DNA from: Actinomycetota bacterium
GTDB taxonomy: Bacteria; Actinomycetota; Actinomycetes; Nanopelagicales; Nanopelagicaceae
NCBI GenBank assembly: GCA_009702845.1
Contig: WLHG01000017.1
Span: 1 to 11,472, forward strand
DNA: 11,472 nt
Direction of reading: 5' to 3'
The translations under genes were made by a program, and so were the position numbers. The notes beneath the pieces were generated by a model that saw nothing but the letters and a program-made list of their open reading frames with translations, searched no databases and was not told the DNA's origin. Shown piece by piece: positions 1 through 6,460 of the stretch (position 1 is the first letter of the stretch; the number at the start of each line of letters is the position of its first letter).

Positions 1-68
1 TTATCAACTGCAGGTGCTGTGGTGCCTGGATAGATACGTGATGCGGCTTCGAAAACTACTGATGCCAT
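1..68 (-). CDS. Sugar ABC transporter ATP-binding protein, N-terminal fragment (MsmK/UgpC/MalK group)
   Basis: Only the first 22 codons lie in the window; the gene continues past the left edge. The minus-strand ATG at 68-66 gives a peptide beginning MASVVFEAASRIYPG and continuing TTAPAVD. This closely resembles the opening strand of actinobacterial carbohydrate-importer ATPases of the UgpC/MsmK type, in which a Y/F-P-G stretch and AVD precede the Walker A region. The start is supported by a purine-rich ribosome binding site (GGAGAAGGAGA on the minus strand, plus positions 77-87) at suitable spacing. These ATPases energise carbohydrate importers from the cytoplasmic face and often serve several permeases. 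The catalytic motifs are outside the window, so the assignment rests on N-terminal resemblance only. The gene is transcribed away from the rest of the window and has its own divergent control region. Confidence 0.72.
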   Translation of the reverse strand, partial: MASVVFEAASRIYPGTTAPAVD

Positions 69-135
69 GAGATTTCTCTCCTTCTCCGGGCAGGTACGTG
101 CCCGACGGTCCGAGGATGAAGGTGATGGCCGGTCG

Positions 136-147
136 GCCAACGTTGGC
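136..147. promoter_or_regulatory. Perfect 12-bp palindrome, candidate LacI-family operator
   Basis: GCCAACGTTGGC is a perfect dyad centred on CG, with AACGTT in the middle. LacI/PurR-family regulators typically bind such CG-centred palindromes, and in actinobacteria they commonly control sugar ABC transporter genes. It lies 68 bp before the start codon of the leftward ATPase gene and 63 bp before that of the rightward HlyC/CorC gene. A TAATCT on the minus strand (149-154) directly abuts it, so the operator would cover the leftward transcription start. The palindrome is seen directly; operator function and the identity of the regulator are inferred. No LacI-type regulator gene is in the window. 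Confidence 0.5.
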
Positions 148-148
148 T

Positions 149-154
149 AGATTA
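149..154 (-). promoter_or_regulatory. Possible -10 box of the leftward ATPase gene
   Basis: The minus strand reads TAATCT here, fitting the loose actinobacterial TAnnnT pattern. It would place the transcription start near 142, in the middle of the palindrome at 136-147. No convincing -35 box accompanies it. It is listed because its position relative to the palindrome suggests repressor blockade. Confidence 0.25.
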
Positions 155-171
155 CGCGTAAAGACCAGTAA

Positions 172-200
172 ATGAAAGGCGGAGCTGGGTGACCTATACT
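172..200 (+). promoter_or_regulatory. Promoter of the HlyC/CorC gene, probably giving a leaderless or near-leaderless mRNA
   Basis: ATGAAA at 172-177 (four of six matches to TTGACA) and TATACT at 195-200 (five of six matches to TATAAT) are separated by exactly 17 bp. The expected transcription start is about 207, leaving at most a few bases before the ATG at 211. The bases just before the ATG (TTCCTTCATA) contain no Shine-Dalgarno sequence, which fits leaderless initiation, common in Actinobacteria. The transcript probably also covers trpS, 19 bp downstream of this gene. Confidence 0.55.
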
Positions 201-210
201 TTCCTTCATA

Positions 211-1506
211 ATGGAATCGCACTCGTTGGGCTCTTTGCTGGGTGATATTGGAATAGTCGCCGCGCTGATTCTGACAGCCTCACTCTTTGTTGCCGCAGAA
301 ATCGCTTTAATCTCTCTGCGTGATAGCCAGGTCCGCCAGCTCGCACTTCGTGGAAAACGTGGCGCTCGCGTTGCAAAATTAGCTGAGAATCCCAACCGTT
401 TTCTAGCCGCTGCCCAAGTAGGGGTGACAGTCTGCGGATTCCTATCGGCCGCCTTAGGTGCTGAAAAGCTTGGCGGGTATGTGATCCCTTGGCTTGAAGA
501 GCGTGGGCTATCCAATGGCCTGAGCACAACTCTTTCAATTATCGGCGTGACTTTAGTGATTGCCTATTTCTCGCTTGTCTTTGGCGAGCTCGTACCTAAG
601 CGCCTTGCGCTTTTTCGCTCTGAAGAAATTTCACTTGCATCGGCAGGAATCATCGATGTCATCGCAAAAGTATTTCGTCCAATAATCTGGCTGCTCTCTC
701 ACTCAACCGACTTTGTCGTGCGTTTATTTGGTGTCGATCCACAAGAGCAACGGAGTGCAATGAGCGAAGAAGAGCTCCTCGATTTAGTCGCAGGCCACGC
801 AGCACTAACTGCCGAAGAGCGCGATATCGTTGAAGAGGTATTTAACGCATCTGAGCGACAGATTCATGAGGTCATGGTTCCGCGCACGGAAGTTGATTTT
901 ATGGATGCATCATTCTCTGTTGGTAGGGCGATTGAATTAGCCGTCGATAAAGCCCACTCACGCTATCCAGTGGTTCGTGGCTCAACAGATGAAGTCGTTG
1001 GCTTTATTCACGTACGCGATTTATTAGATACATCTCTTGCGAGCAAGTCGACCAAGATCATTGAACTTGTTCGTACCATTATGTTTTTGCCTGGCACTAA
1101 AGGTGTTTTGCCGGCGCTAACCGAGATGCGTTTACAAGGACAGCATGTGGCTATCGTCTTGGATGAATACGGCGGCACTGATGGCATCGTGACACTCGAA
1201 GATTTAGTCGAGTGTTTAATCGGAGATATCCGCGACGAATATGATGAAGTCGATTCCGACGTCACAGTTGAAGCGCGCACCGGTGACTTTGAAGTCGATG
1301 GCCTGATCTCGATCGAAGATCTCACCGAGCAGGTCGAGCTAGAAATCCCTGACGGTCCTTATGAGACCGCAAGTGGCTTTGTGATGCACCATTTAGGGCG
1401 TATTCCGCGCGAACATGATGTTGTAAACATCAATGGCCTTCGAATCACAGTGCTGTCCATGGAGGGCAAGCGCGCAGGTCAGTTATTAATCTCTCGAACA
1501 GCATGA
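211..1506 (+). CDS. CNNM/HlyC-CorC family membrane protein with CBS domains
   Basis: This 431-residue protein has the standard three-part architecture of its family. A DUF21/CNNM membrane region (about 10-190) has hydrophobic segments near 12-35, 65-85, 105-125 and 145-165 and the GELVPK motif at 125-130. A CBS pair (about 215-340) begins with VMVPRTEV (221-228) and ends with DEYGGTDGIVTLEDL (318-332) and IGDI (337-340). A C-terminal CorC_HlyC domain occupies about 350-430. Family members are linked to Mg2+/Co2+ export or homeostasis (CorC, MpfA, eukaryotic CNNM); the old 'hemolysin' label is historical. The length is normal. The ATG at 211 sits just after a good promoter with no ribosome binding site, so leaderless translation is likely. 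It reads directly into trpS, probably as one transcript, without an obvious functional link. The family is clear; the transported ion is not shown by sequence. Confidence 0.9.
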   Translation: MESHSLGSLLGDIGIVAALILTASLFVAAEIALISLRDSQVRQLALRGKRGARVAKLAENPNRFLAAAQVGVTVCGFLSAALGAEKLGGYVIPWLEERGLSNGLSTTLSIIGVTLVIAYFSLVFGELVPKRLALFRSEEISLASAGIIDVIAKVFRPIIWLLSHSTDFVVRLFGVDPQEQRSAMSEEELLDLVAGHAALTAEERDIVEEVFNASERQIHEVMVPRTEVDFMDASFSVGRAIELAVDKAHSRYPVVRGSTDEVVGFIHVRDLLDTSLASKSTKIIELVRTIMFLPGTKGVLPALTEMRLQGQHVAIVLDEYGGTDGIVTLEDLVECLIGDIRDEYDEVDSDVTVEARTGDFEVDGLISIEDLTEQVELEIPDGPYETASGFVMHHLGRIPREHDVVNINGLRITVLSMEGKRAGQLLISRTA

Positions 1507-1525
1507 TGTGTGAAAGAATCACGCC

Positions 1526-2524
1526 ATGAGTATGAAACGTGTCTTATCGGGGATTCAACCAACGAGTGATTCGTTTCATTTAGGCAACTATTTAGGCGCC
1601 GTTAAACAGTGGGTGGCGTTGCAAGATGGCCATGATGCCTTTTACTGCATCGTTGATTTACATGCACTAACTATTGAGACTGAACCAGCGCTAATGCGAA
1701 AGCGGACATTGGCATCGGCCGCGCAGTTAATCGCACTCGGTATTTCACCTGAGAAATCAACATTATTTGTGCAGTCTCAAGTTCCACAACATAATCAACT
1801 CGGTTGGTTAATGGAGTGTATGGCAGGCTTCGGTGAAGCTAACCGCATGACTCAGTTCAAAGATAAGTCTTCCAAACTTGGTGCCGATAGCGCCCGTGTT
1901 GGTTTGTTTACGTATCCGATGTTGCAGGCTGCCGATATTTTGCTATACCAAGCCGATCTTGTGCCGGTGGGGGAAGATCAACGTCAACATATCGAACTCA
2001 CTCGTGACTTAGCGGGCCGCTTTAATACTCGCTACGGACAGACATTTACGATTCCTGATGGCTATATTTTAAAGACTGCCGCCAAGATTAATGATCTGCA
2101 AGAGCCTACGGCCAAGATGAGTAAATCATCTGGTTCGGCCGCTGGGGTTATTGAGATTATGGATGCGCCAGAAGTAAATGCCAAAAAGATTAAGAGTTCT
2201 ATGACGGACGCGGGTAGCGAAGTTCGCTTCGATGAGAAGGAAAAGCCAGGGATAAGTAATCTCTTAACTATTCACAGCGCACTTTCTGGGCTTTCAATAG
2301 CGGCTCTGGAAAATGAGTTTGCGGGTAAGGGATATGGCGATTTCAAAGCCGCAGTAGCCGAAGTTGTGGTTGAGTATTTACGGCCGATTCGTACTAGCGC
2401 CCTTGAATTATTAGAGGATGAAAAGCACTTAATTGATCTACTTCATTTAGGTGCAGCTAAGGCGCGCGCAGTAGCCGCTGGAACCCTAGAAAAGGCCTAT
2501 GAAAGGCTTGGTACAGTCGCTTAA
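1526..2524 (+). CDS. trpS: Tryptophanyl-tRNA synthetase
   Basis: A cytoplasmic class I aminoacyl-tRNA synthetase that charges tRNA-Trp with tryptophan using ATP. Its 332 residues match the usual bacterial length. The opening RVLSGIQPT (5-13) leads to the HIGH-equivalent HLGN at 18-21. [11 protein letters not shown] (131-141) includes Asp137, in the position of the aspartate that contacts the tryptophan indole. [17 protein letters not shown] (147-163) is the conserved segment lining the active site. KMSKS is intact at 197-201. The C-terminal helices (about 235-332) form the anticodon-recognition region. Two start codons are possible, 1526 or 1532 (M1 or M3), with a weak GAAAG at 1512-1516; I keep the first. 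Only 19 bp separate it from the preceding gene, so it is probably co-transcribed. No intrinsic terminator is visible after its stop codon. Nothing looks altered. Confidence 0.97.
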   Translation: MSMKRVLSGIQPTSDSFHLGNYLGAVKQWVALQDGHDAFYCIVDLHALTIETEPALMRKRTLASAAQLIALGISPEKSTLFVQSQVPQHNQLGWLMECMAGFGEANRMTQFKDKSSKLGADSARVGLFTYPMLQAADILLYQADLVPVGEDQRQHIELTRDLAGRFNTRYGQTFTIPDGYILKTAAKINDLQEPTAKMSKSSGSAAGVIEIMDAPEVNAKKIKSSMTDAGSEVRFDEKEKPGISNLLTIHSALSGLSIAALENEFAGKGYGDFKAAVAEVVVEYLRPIRTSALELLEDEKHLIDLLHLGAAKARAVAAGTLEKAYERLGTVA

Positions 2525-2576
2525 TACCATCAAGGCTAGGTTGAGGGTTCAAATCGTTATCGTTGTGATACAAATT

Positions 2577-2584
2577 CCACGTGG
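2577..2584. promoter_or_regulatory. 8-bp palindrome in the nucleoside operon leader, possible operator
   Basis: CCACGTGG is a perfect 8-bp dyad about 100 bp upstream of the binding-protein start and just upstream of the candidate promoter at 2591-2620. Its position suits a regulator of nucleoside uptake. However, an 8-mer palindrome can arise by chance and the flanks do not extend the symmetry. Low-confidence suggestion only. Confidence 0.2.
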
Positions 2585-2590
2585 TCCGTA

Positions 2591-2620
2591 TTGAGTTTAT
2601 TCATGCATAACTACTAGGCT
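2591..2620 (+). promoter_or_regulatory. Weak candidate promoter for the nucleoside uptake/salvage operon
   Basis: TTGAGT at 2591-2596 (four of six matches to TTGACA) and TAGGCT at 2615-2620 (fits TAnnnT only) are 18 bp apart. The predicted start near 2627 would give a leader of roughly 60 nt containing the hairpin at 2638-2669. The binding-protein gene looks highly expressed, so a promoter is expected somewhere between 2525 and 2640, but no candidate there is strong. Another TTGAGG at 2541-2546 lacks a good partner. Confidence 0.25.
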
Positions 2621-2637
2621 CATCAGTACACATCAAC

Positions 2638-2669
2638 CTTCTATGACACCTTCCGAGGCCGCATAGAAG
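2638..2669 (+). promoter_or_regulatory. Hairpin in the 5' leader of the binding-protein mRNA
   Basis: CTTCTATG (2638-2645) and CATAGAAG (2662-2669) form a perfect 8-bp stem. Inside the 16-nt loop, CCT (2649-2651) and AGG (2656-2658) are symmetric about the same centre and could add three pairs capped by TCCG. The element ends 7 nt before the GGAGG ribosome binding site at 2677-2681. No T-run follows, so it is not an intrinsic terminator. It could stabilise the mRNA 5' end, tune ribosome access, or act at DNA level as a dyad operator. I could not match it to the purine riboswitch or any other known riboswitch core. The pairing is seen; its function is inferred. Confidence 0.45.
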
Positions 2670-2676
2670 ACCCCTT

Positions 2677-2688
2677 GGAGGAAAATTG
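2677..2688 (+). promoter_or_regulatory. Strong ribosome binding site with TTG start codon of the binding-protein gene
   Basis: GGAGG at 2677-2681 is followed by AAAA and TTG at 2686-2688. This fixes the start: the in-frame stop TGA at 2644-2646 lies upstream with no ATG or GTG between, and the next in-frame GTG (residue 11) would remove the lysines of the signal peptide. A near-consensus Shine-Dalgarno sequence paired with a TTG start is notable for a gene that otherwise looks highly expressed. Confidence 0.8.
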
Positions 2689-3741
2689 AAGAAGATATTT
2701 CGTCTTGTAGCAGTCGTGGCTGCAACAACACTTGCATTTACTGCACTTGTAGCACCATCAGCAACGGCAGCATCAAAGGTAAAAGTTGGCCTTGCATATG
2801 ACATCGGTGGACGTGGCGATAAGTCATTCAACGATTCAGCAGCAGCTGGCCTTGATGCAGCTAAGAAGAAGTTTGGCGTTACCGCTAAAGAGGTAACTGT
2901 CACTACTGGTTCAGATTCAGAGCGCACAGACAAGCTTCGTTTGCTTGCAGCAGCTGGATACAACCCAATCATTGCAGTTGGATTCCTTTATGCAGGGCCA
3001 ATCAAGGCCGTTGCATCAGATTATCCAAATGTTCAGTTCGGAATCATTGATGATTCATCTGTAGATCTTCTTAACGTTGCAGGTCTTGTATTCGCTGAAG
3101 AGCAGGGTTCATACCTTGCTGGCGTTGCAGCAGCACTTGCCTCAAAGTCAGGAAAGATCGGTTACATCGGTGGAGTTCGTATTCCTCTACTACAGAAGTT
3201 TGAAGCTGGATTCGTTGCAGGAGTTAAGGCAACAAAGAAGTCTGCAAAGGTAGATGTTAAGTATGTAACTGAGTTCCCTGATTTCTCAGGTTTCAATGAC
3301 CCAGCTAAGGCAAAGGTTATTGCTAAGGGAATGATTGATAAGGGCACAGATGTTATCTACTCTGCTGCTGGTGGTTCTGGTGCAGGTAACTTCGCTGCTG
3401 CAGAAGAAGCTGGTAAGGCTGGCAAGAAGGTTTGGACTATCGGAGTTGACTCTGATCAGTACCTAACAGCATCTGCTGCACAGAAGAAGAACATGCTTAC
3501 ATCAATGATCAAGCGCGTTGACCGTGCTGTCTATGACGTAATTGCAACATCTGTTGCCGGTTCATCAGTTAACGATGTTCTAGATGCTAAGGCTGGTATC
3601 TATGGCCGTCACTATGACCTAACACTTGACGGTGTTGGCGTTTCGTACTCAGGTGGATACATCACTAAGTACAAGGCGGCAATCGACAAGGCTGCAGCAG
3701 GAATCAAGTCAGGCAAGATTAAGGTTCCAACAAAGCCATAA
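2686..3741 (+). CDS. BMP/PnrA-family nucleoside-binding protein of an ABC importer, without a lipobox
   Basis: A 351-residue extracytoplasmic solute-binding protein, first gene of the nucleoside operon. Residues 1-28 are a Sec-type signal peptide: MKK, a hydrophobic core to about 23, then ATA at 26-28 as the likely cleavage site. The mature part shows family marks: VGLAYDIGGRGDKSFND (34-50), VFAEEQGSYLAG (135-146), IGYIGG (158-163) and IGVDSDQ (252-258), whose aspartates contact nucleoside ribose in PnrA-type proteins. Most PnrA/BMP proteins are lipoproteins. Here there is no lipobox and no cysteine anywhere, so membrane attachment must occur otherwise or be absent. Codon choice is strongly skewed: of 21 leucines, 15 are CTT, 5 CTA, 1 TTG and none TTA, although TTA is frequent in adjacent genes. 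This suggests high expression. It is separated from its ATPase gene by a strong terminator. Purine and pyrimidine nucleosides are the likely ligands given the salvage genes; the exact preference is unknown. Confidence 0.9.
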   Translation: MKKIFRLVAVVAATTLAFTALVAPSATAASKVKVGLAYDIGGRGDKSFNDSAAAGLDAAKKKFGVTAKEVTVTTGSDSERTDKLRLLAAAGYNPIIAVGFLYAGPIKAVASDYPNVQFGIIDDSSVDLLNVAGLVFAEEQGSYLAGVAAALASKSGKIGYIGGVRIPLLQKFEAGFVAGVKATKKSAKVDVKYVTEFPDFSGFNDPAKAKVIAKGMIDKGTDVIYSAAGGSGAGNFAAAEEAGKAGKKVWTIGVDSDQYLTASAAQKKNMLTSMIKRVDRAVYDVIATSVAGSSVNDVLDAKAGIYGRHYDLTLDGVGVSYSGGYITKYKAAIDKAAAGIKSGKIKVPTKP

Positions 3742-3773
3742 CTCTCTTTATGAGATAAGGCTTACAGATAGTG

Positions 3774-3825
3774 GCATTTGGCCCAACAATGGAGTTAAAT
3801 CTCCTTGTTGGGCCACATGCTTTTT
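3774..3825 (+). terminator. Strong intrinsic terminator (or attenuator) between binding protein and ATPase genes
   Basis: A long hairpin is followed by TTTTT at 3821-3825. The central arms GGCCCAACAA (3780-3789) and TTGTTGGGCC (3805-3814) pair perfectly, flanked by T3779-A3815. The stem continues inward through GGAG/CTCC (3791-3794 with 3801-3804), past one bulged T at 3790, to a TTAAAT loop. It continues outward through GCAT/ATGC (3774-3777 with 3817-3820) past a single T-C mismatch. It lies 33 bp after the binding-protein stop codon and 30 bp before the ATPase start. The downstream genes must therefore depend on read-through or a second promoter; no good promoter fits in 3826-3854. The arrangement should yield much more binding protein than membrane transporter. 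Confidence 0.92.
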
Positions 3826-3854
3826 AGTCAAAGTTTTCAAAGGAGAGAAAATAC

Positions 3855-5360
3855 GTGTCTGTAGCTGTAGAACTGCGGCACATCACCAAGCGCTTCCCAG
3901 GGGTCATTGCAAATAAAGATGTCTCAATGAGCGTTGAAGCCGGTACGGTCCATGCCTTAGTAGGCGAAAACGGCGCTGGAAAGTCCACAGTGATGAAGAT
4001 TCTCTACGGAATGCAACGCCCGGACAGTGGCGAGATTTTAGTAAATGGCAAGGCAGTTCACTTCAAAAACCCAAATGATGCAATCGCAGCCAGCATTGGC
4101 ATGGTGCACCAGCACTTCATGCTCGCCGATAACTTCACCGTCCTTGAAAATATCATTCTTGGCTCAGAGCCAAAAAAAGGCATAACGATTGATTTTGTGG
4201 CCGCCCGCGCAAAAGTGGTGGCTATGGCCGAGCAGTATGGACTGGAAATTGATCCCGATATTCTCGTTGAAGAGTTGGGTGTCGGTCAGCGCCAGCGCGT
4301 TGAGATTTTGAAGGTTCTCTATCGCGGCGCACGAATTTTAATTTTCGATGAACCAACTGCCGTACTTGTTCCACAAGAGGTCGATGATTTGTTCAACGCC
4401 CTCGAAGGCCTAAGGGCGCAAGGAATGGCGATTATTTTTATCTCTCACAAGTTAGATGAAGTTTTACGCGTTGCCGACGACGTTACCGTTGTACGCCAAG
4501 GATCTACGGTTGCCGAAGTGAAATCTAAAGATGTAACCGCACGCCAGCTAGCTGAGCTCATGGTGGGTAGCGAGCTTCCACAACCAACTACTCATGGTGT
4601 GACTCGCCGAGAACAAATTACCCTTGCCCTCAAAGATGTCACTATTGCAACATCGACTGGAAGTCGCGATTTGATATCGCACATCTCATTTAATCTCCAT
4701 GCTGGTGAAGTCGTCGGTATCGCCGGTGTTGAAGGCAATGGTCAGGCCGAGCTAGTAGAGGCGATCCTTGGTCTTCGCGACTACACGGGCTCTGTCTCAT
4801 TTAATGGCCAGTCAATGGATTCCTTGAGCGTTGCGCACCGCCATGATTTAGGCATTGGATTTATCCCTGAGGATCGCCAACGCCAAGCTCTCATGATGGA
4901 TTCGCCGCTATGGGAGAACAGGGTTTTGGGACATCAACGTTCAGCACCTGTGATGCGCGGATTTATTTTAGATAAGAAAGCAACTATCGCTGACACCGCA
5001 CGAATTATGGAAGAGTTCGATGTTCGCGCACCTGGACCTCAGACTCTTGCTACTGCACTCTCTGGTGGCAATCAGCAGAAATTTATTGTGGGCCGTGAAA
5101 TGAGCAAAGCGCCAGCATTGCTAGTTGCATCTCATCCAACGCGCGGCGTAGATGTTGGAGCTCAAGGTGCTATCTGGGAAGAGCTTCGTCAAGCTCGAGA
5201 AAAAGGGATGGCGATTGTTTTGATTTCAGCCGACCTCGAGGAGCTCATTGGCATGTCTGATCGTCTGCTCGTTATGTTGCGTGGCGTAATAACGGCCGAA
5301 CTCGATCCAGCTAAGACAACACCTGAACAACTTGGTTCTGCGATGACGGGTGCCGCATGA
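3855..5360 (+). CDS. Nucleoside ABC importer, tandem ATP-binding protein (NupO/YufO-like)
   Basis: A 501-residue cytoplasmic ATPase with two fused ABC domains, as in RbsA- and NupO-type importers. Domain 1 (about 1-245) has Walker A GENGAGKS at 37-44, Q-loop Gln86, signature LGVGQRQ at 141-147, Walker B ILIFDEP at 161-167 and switch His198. Domain 2 (about 252-498) is degenerate in the family-typical way. Its P-loop is GVEGNGQ (291-297) without the lysine, and its Walker B is LLVASHP (422-428) with Ser426 and His427 where Asp and Glu would stand. Its signature LSGGNQQ (402-408) is canonical. One competent and one degenerate ATP site are therefore expected. The GTG start at 3855 is chosen because AGGAGAG (3841-3847) lies at good spacing. 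Its stop overlaps the next start by four bases (ATGA). It powers the two following permeases, with substrate delivered by the preceding binding protein. Confidence 0.93.
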   Translation: MSVAVELRHITKRFPGVIANKDVSMSVEAGTVHALVGENGAGKSTVMKILYGMQRPDSGEILVNGKAVHFKNPNDAIAASIGMVHQHFMLADNFTVLENIILGSEPKKGITIDFVAARAKVVAMAEQYGLEIDPDILVEELGVGQRQRVEILKVLYRGARILIFDEPTAVLVPQEVDDLFNALEGLRAQGMAIIFISHKLDEVLRVADDVTVVRQGSTVAEVKSKDVTARQLAELMVGSELPQPTTHGVTRREQITLALKDVTIATSTGSRDLISHISFNLHAGEVVGIAGVEGNGQAELVEAILGLRDYTGSVSFNGQSMDSLSVAHRHDLGIGFIPEDRQRQALMMDSPLWENRVLGHQRSAPVMRGFILDKKATIADTARIMEEFDVRAPGPQTLATALSGGNQQKFIVGREMSKAPALLVASHPTRGVDVGAQGAIWEELRQAREKGMAIVLISADLEELIGMSDRLLVMLRGVITAELDPAKTTPEQLGSAMTGAA

Positions 5361-6460
5361 AAAAATTAAAACTCTCCACATTTTTGCTGGCAATTGCTGC
5401 CCCGTTAGCTGCCGCGGTCGTCTCAATTATTATCTCTTCGCTAGCAGTTCTTGCTACTAAGAAATCCCCGATGGATGCCTACTCAACAATGTGGGAGTTC
5501 GGAACAACGCCAGGCTCACTCATGCAGATGCTCAACACTGCAACGCCTTATTACATAGCGGCGATAGCGATAGCAATAACGTTTCGGGCCGGTCTTTTTA
5601 ACATCGGAGTAGAGGGACAACTTCGCTTAGGCGCGATGTTTGGTGCATATTTTGGTGCGATGTTTGCACTTCCTCCTGTCTTACACATTGTTGCAATCAT
5701 GATAATTGCAATGACTATTGGTGGACTTTGGGCTGCGATCGCCGGATATTTGAAAGTCAAGCGCGGCGTCAGCGAAGTTATCTCAACGATTATGTTGAAC
5801 TCCTTAGCGGGTGGATTATCTTCCTACTTACTTGCAAATCACTTTGCAGACCTGACTACGGCTTCAAATAACTTGTCGACCAAAGAGATCCCGGCCTCTG
5901 GCCAGTTCCCAGATTTGATGCCTTTATTGAATAAATTAGGCGTCGAAGATCAACCCGGGGGCGGGGTTTACGGAATGGTTATTTTCGCAATCGCCCTTGG
6001 AATCGTTTTTTGGTTTGTCATTAATCGCACTCGTTTTGGTTTCGAACTTCGTGCATCCGGTGCTAACCCAATTGCAGCACGCGTCAGCGGTGTTAACTCT
6101 AAGCGGATGACATTTATCGCACTCGCCTTATCTGGAGCCATTGCTGGACTCGCAGGTCTGCCTGCAGTATTAGGCGATACGCATGCTTTTAATATGGGTT
6201 TTCGCACCGGTATCGGATTTTCTGCCATTGCCGTTGCACTTCTTGGTCGAAACAATGCAGTCGGAATGGCTATCAGCGCACTGCTCTTTGGTTTTCTTGA
6301 AGTTAGTTCACGCTCGCTCGAACTCATTGATATTGCGCCCGAAACGTATGTGATTATGCAGGGCTCGATTCTCTTATCATCGGTTATCGCCTATGAAGTT
6401 GTTCGTCGATACAAGATAACGCTGCAAAGTAAAGAGCTTGCAAAGGCGGTTCAAGCATGA
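5357..6460 (+). CDS. Nucleoside ABC importer permease 1 (NupP/YufP-like)
   Basis: A 367-residue integral membrane protein of the BPD_transp_2/LivHM-type permease family. The N-terminal hydrophobic segment covers about 9-33, with further segments near 63-80, 90-105, 108-131, 203-222, 252-273, 284-296, 301-315 and 334-348. The family motif FNIGVEGQ is at 81-88 and GVSEVISTIMLN at 137-148. The cytoplasmic loop FGFELRASGANP (227-238) probably contacts the ATPase. The ATG lies inside the ATPase gene's stop (ATGA, 5357-5360) with no clear ribosome binding site, so translation is probably coupled. Its own stop overlaps the next permease start in the same way. It would form a heterodimeric channel with permease 2. 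The relation to nucleoside rather than other BMP-linked substrates rests on the downstream salvage genes. Confidence 0.92.
   Translation: MKKLKLSTFLLAIAAPLAAAVVSIIISSLAVLATKKSPMDAYSTMWEFGTTPGSLMQMLNTATPYYIAAIAIAITFRAGLFNIGVEGQLRLGAMFGAYFGAMFALPPVLHIVAIMIIAMTIGGLWAAIAGYLKVKRGVSEVISTIMLNSLAGGLSSYLLANHFADLTTASNNLSTKEIPASGQFPDLMPLLNKLGVEDQPGGGVYGMVIFAIALGIVFWFVINRTRFGFELRASGANPIAARVSGVNSKRMTFIALALSGAIAGLAGLPAVLGDTHAFNMGFRTGIGFSAIAVALLGRNNAVGMAISALLFGFLEVSSRSLELIDIAPETYVIMQGSILLSSVIAYEVVRRYKITLQSKELAKAVQA

Noticed and set aside
4..222. A 72-codon minus-strand open frame across the divergent region, containing a GPSG stretch resembling a P-loop
   Set aside because: It is in a different frame from the clear MsmK/UgpC-like start at 68, which has the ribosome binding site. 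It runs over the rightward promoter and the palindrome, and the Walker-like resemblance is only four residues.
2525..2685. Purine riboswitch upstream of the nucleoside-binding protein
   Set aside because: Such riboswitches precede some BMP genes in Firmicutes, but none of the conserved junction or loop sequences could be found here; only a simple hairpin is visible.
3743..3755. Small inverted repeat TCTC/GAGA after the binding-protein stop codon
   Set aside because: Only four base pairs around a five-base loop; negligible beside the strong terminator that follows at 3774.
3626..3916. A 96-codon plus-strand open frame bridging the binding protein end and the ATPase start
   Set aside because: It runs through the terminator hairpin and overlaps two well-supported genes in another frame; the product has no family features.
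3855..5360. Second ATPase domain with missing P-loop lysine and missing Walker B acidic residues, considered as a mutated or inactive transporter
   Set aside because: Degeneracy of the second nucleotide site is usual for this double-ATPase importer family, and the first domain has a complete set of motifs.
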